Shown: positions 63,640 to 64,000 of the stretch, one piece after another
How the letters are laid out: the number at the start of each line of letters is the position of its first letter
Position numbering within the stretch: position 1 is the stretch's first letter
Assembly: GCF_029392315.1 (NCBI RefSeq)
Contig: NZ_CP113939.1
Coordinates: 1,674,001 to 1,738,000, forward strand
Length of the DNA stretch: 64,000 nucleotides
Source: Bifidobacterium sp. ESL0690
GTDB lineage: Bacteria; Actinomycetota; Actinomycetes; Actinomycetales; Bifidobacteriaceae
Direction: 5' to 3'
Made by a program: the position numbers and the translations under genes
The notes under the pieces: model-generated
The model's database searches: none
The model's input: the letters and a program-made list of their open reading frames with translations, nothing else
Told to the model about the DNA's origin: nothing

Positions 63640-64000
63640 TTATTTATCGGCCTCTTTGGTAGGTTTCGTAGGTTTCGTAAGCTTTGCAGGCTTCGTTGGT
63701 TCGGCTTTTTCTGTCAGCTCCACAGATTTCGTAGATTTCTTGGATGTTGCAGATTTTGCCGATTCCGAAGGCTTATCCTTCTCCCCTGATTTCACGGGCT
63801 CCGTGCCTGTCTCCTTGCCGTAGCCTCGCTGCCGGGCGTACTCGGTCAACTCGTCCTTGAGCTGCGAACGCGCGCGATTGAGACGGCTCATCACGGTGCC
63901 GATCTTGATACCCTGCTCTTTGGCAACCTGCTTGTAGGATTTGCCATCGATGGCGGTGTCGATGAAAACCTGTCGACGCTCGGGGGAAAGCGAGTCCAAC
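63640..64000 (-). CDS. ECF sigma factor (SigR/SigH-like), C-terminal part
   Basis: Only the last ~120 residues lie in the window; the start is beyond its right edge. Sigma region 4 is complete: DSLSPERRQVFIDTAIDGKSYKQVAKEQGIKIGTVMSRLNRARSQLKDEL, with the -35-binding helix-turn-helix. It continues into an unusual ~65-residue tail of Lys, Thr, Pro, Ser and Glu ending in TKPTKPTKEADK. The neighbouring Cys-rich anti-sigma gene is 97 bases downstream. A thiol-stress role is inferred from that pairing. Confidence 0.85.
   Translation of the reverse strand, partial: LDSLSPERRQVFIDTAIDGKSYKQVAKEQGIKIGTVMSRLNRARSQLKDELTEYARQRGYGKETGTEPVKSGEKDKPSESAKSATSKKSTKSVELTEKAEPTKPAKLTKPTKPTKEADK

Noticed and set aside
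1..64000. tRNA genes, CRISPR arrays, prophage or insertion-sequence transposases
   Set aside because: No cloverleaf with T-loop, no direct-repeat array and no transposase or phage protein was seen. Both tyrosine recombinases are the housekeeping XerC and XerD.

Overview
The window is a chromosomal segment of a moderately GC-rich actinobacterium, almost certainly a Bifidobacterium or close relative. The evidence is the block recX-recA-DUF3046-clgR-pncC-pgsA-ftsK, the xerD-parA-scpA-scpB block, a Bifidobacterium-type DUF6725 protein, the actinobacterial micro-protein bL37, a RelQ-like alarmone synthetase, and a SigH/RsrA-like sigma/anti-sigma pair. I cannot fix the species. Most genes are housekeeping and about three quarters lie on the minus strand.

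Layout. 0-8.2 kb: 3' part of RNase P RNA, then recX, recA (with a LexA box), DUF3046, clgR, pncC, pgsA and ftsK. 8.4-17.3 kb: a Fic-fold gene with a ruined catalytic motif, a triple-hairpin repeat, miaA, a small alarmone synthetase, a Bax-inhibitor-1-like membrane protein, an AT-rich patch (DUF559 nuclease-like gene and a DUF5067 lipoprotein-like gene) punctuated by copies of a nested palindrome, and a NarL-type two-component pair. 17.3-28.5 kb: aconitase, a CtpE-like P-type ATPase, a small lipoprotein, an RNA uracil methyltransferase, DUF3159, DUF3710 and exonuclease III. 28.6-36.4 kb: an oligopeptide ABC importer (two paralogous binding proteins, two permeases, one fused double ATPase). 36.6-48.2 kb: xerC, DUF6725, tyrA-pheA-membrane protein, typA, an NrtR-like regulator, scpB, scpA, parA and xerD. 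48.4-54.6 kb: a sortase-dependent pilus locus (class C sortase, large LPXTG tip adhesin, LPXTG major pilin). 54.7-64 kb: rplT-rpmI-infC (infC with an ATC start), a butanediol-type dehydrogenase behind a TGTGA-N6-TCACA palindrome, a GNAT enzyme, thiN, an ArsC/Spx-like protein, gap, YbaK, aldose epimerase, bL37, a Cys-rich anti-sigma factor and the end of its sigma factor.

How the parts fit. Chromosome maintenance and segregation are heavily represented (RecA/RecX, FtsK, XerC, XerD, ParA, ScpA, ScpB). Protein quality and stress control is represented by ClgR, the alarmone synthetase and the sigma/anti-sigma pair. The pilus locus and the peptide importer face the host or environment. The most unusual signals are not genes. 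They are three families of intergenic palindromes: a nested hairpin present three times in 4.6 kb, which even supplies a stop codon; a REPIN-like pair of inverted hairpins present twice, 31 kb apart; and a triple hairpin next to the Fic gene.
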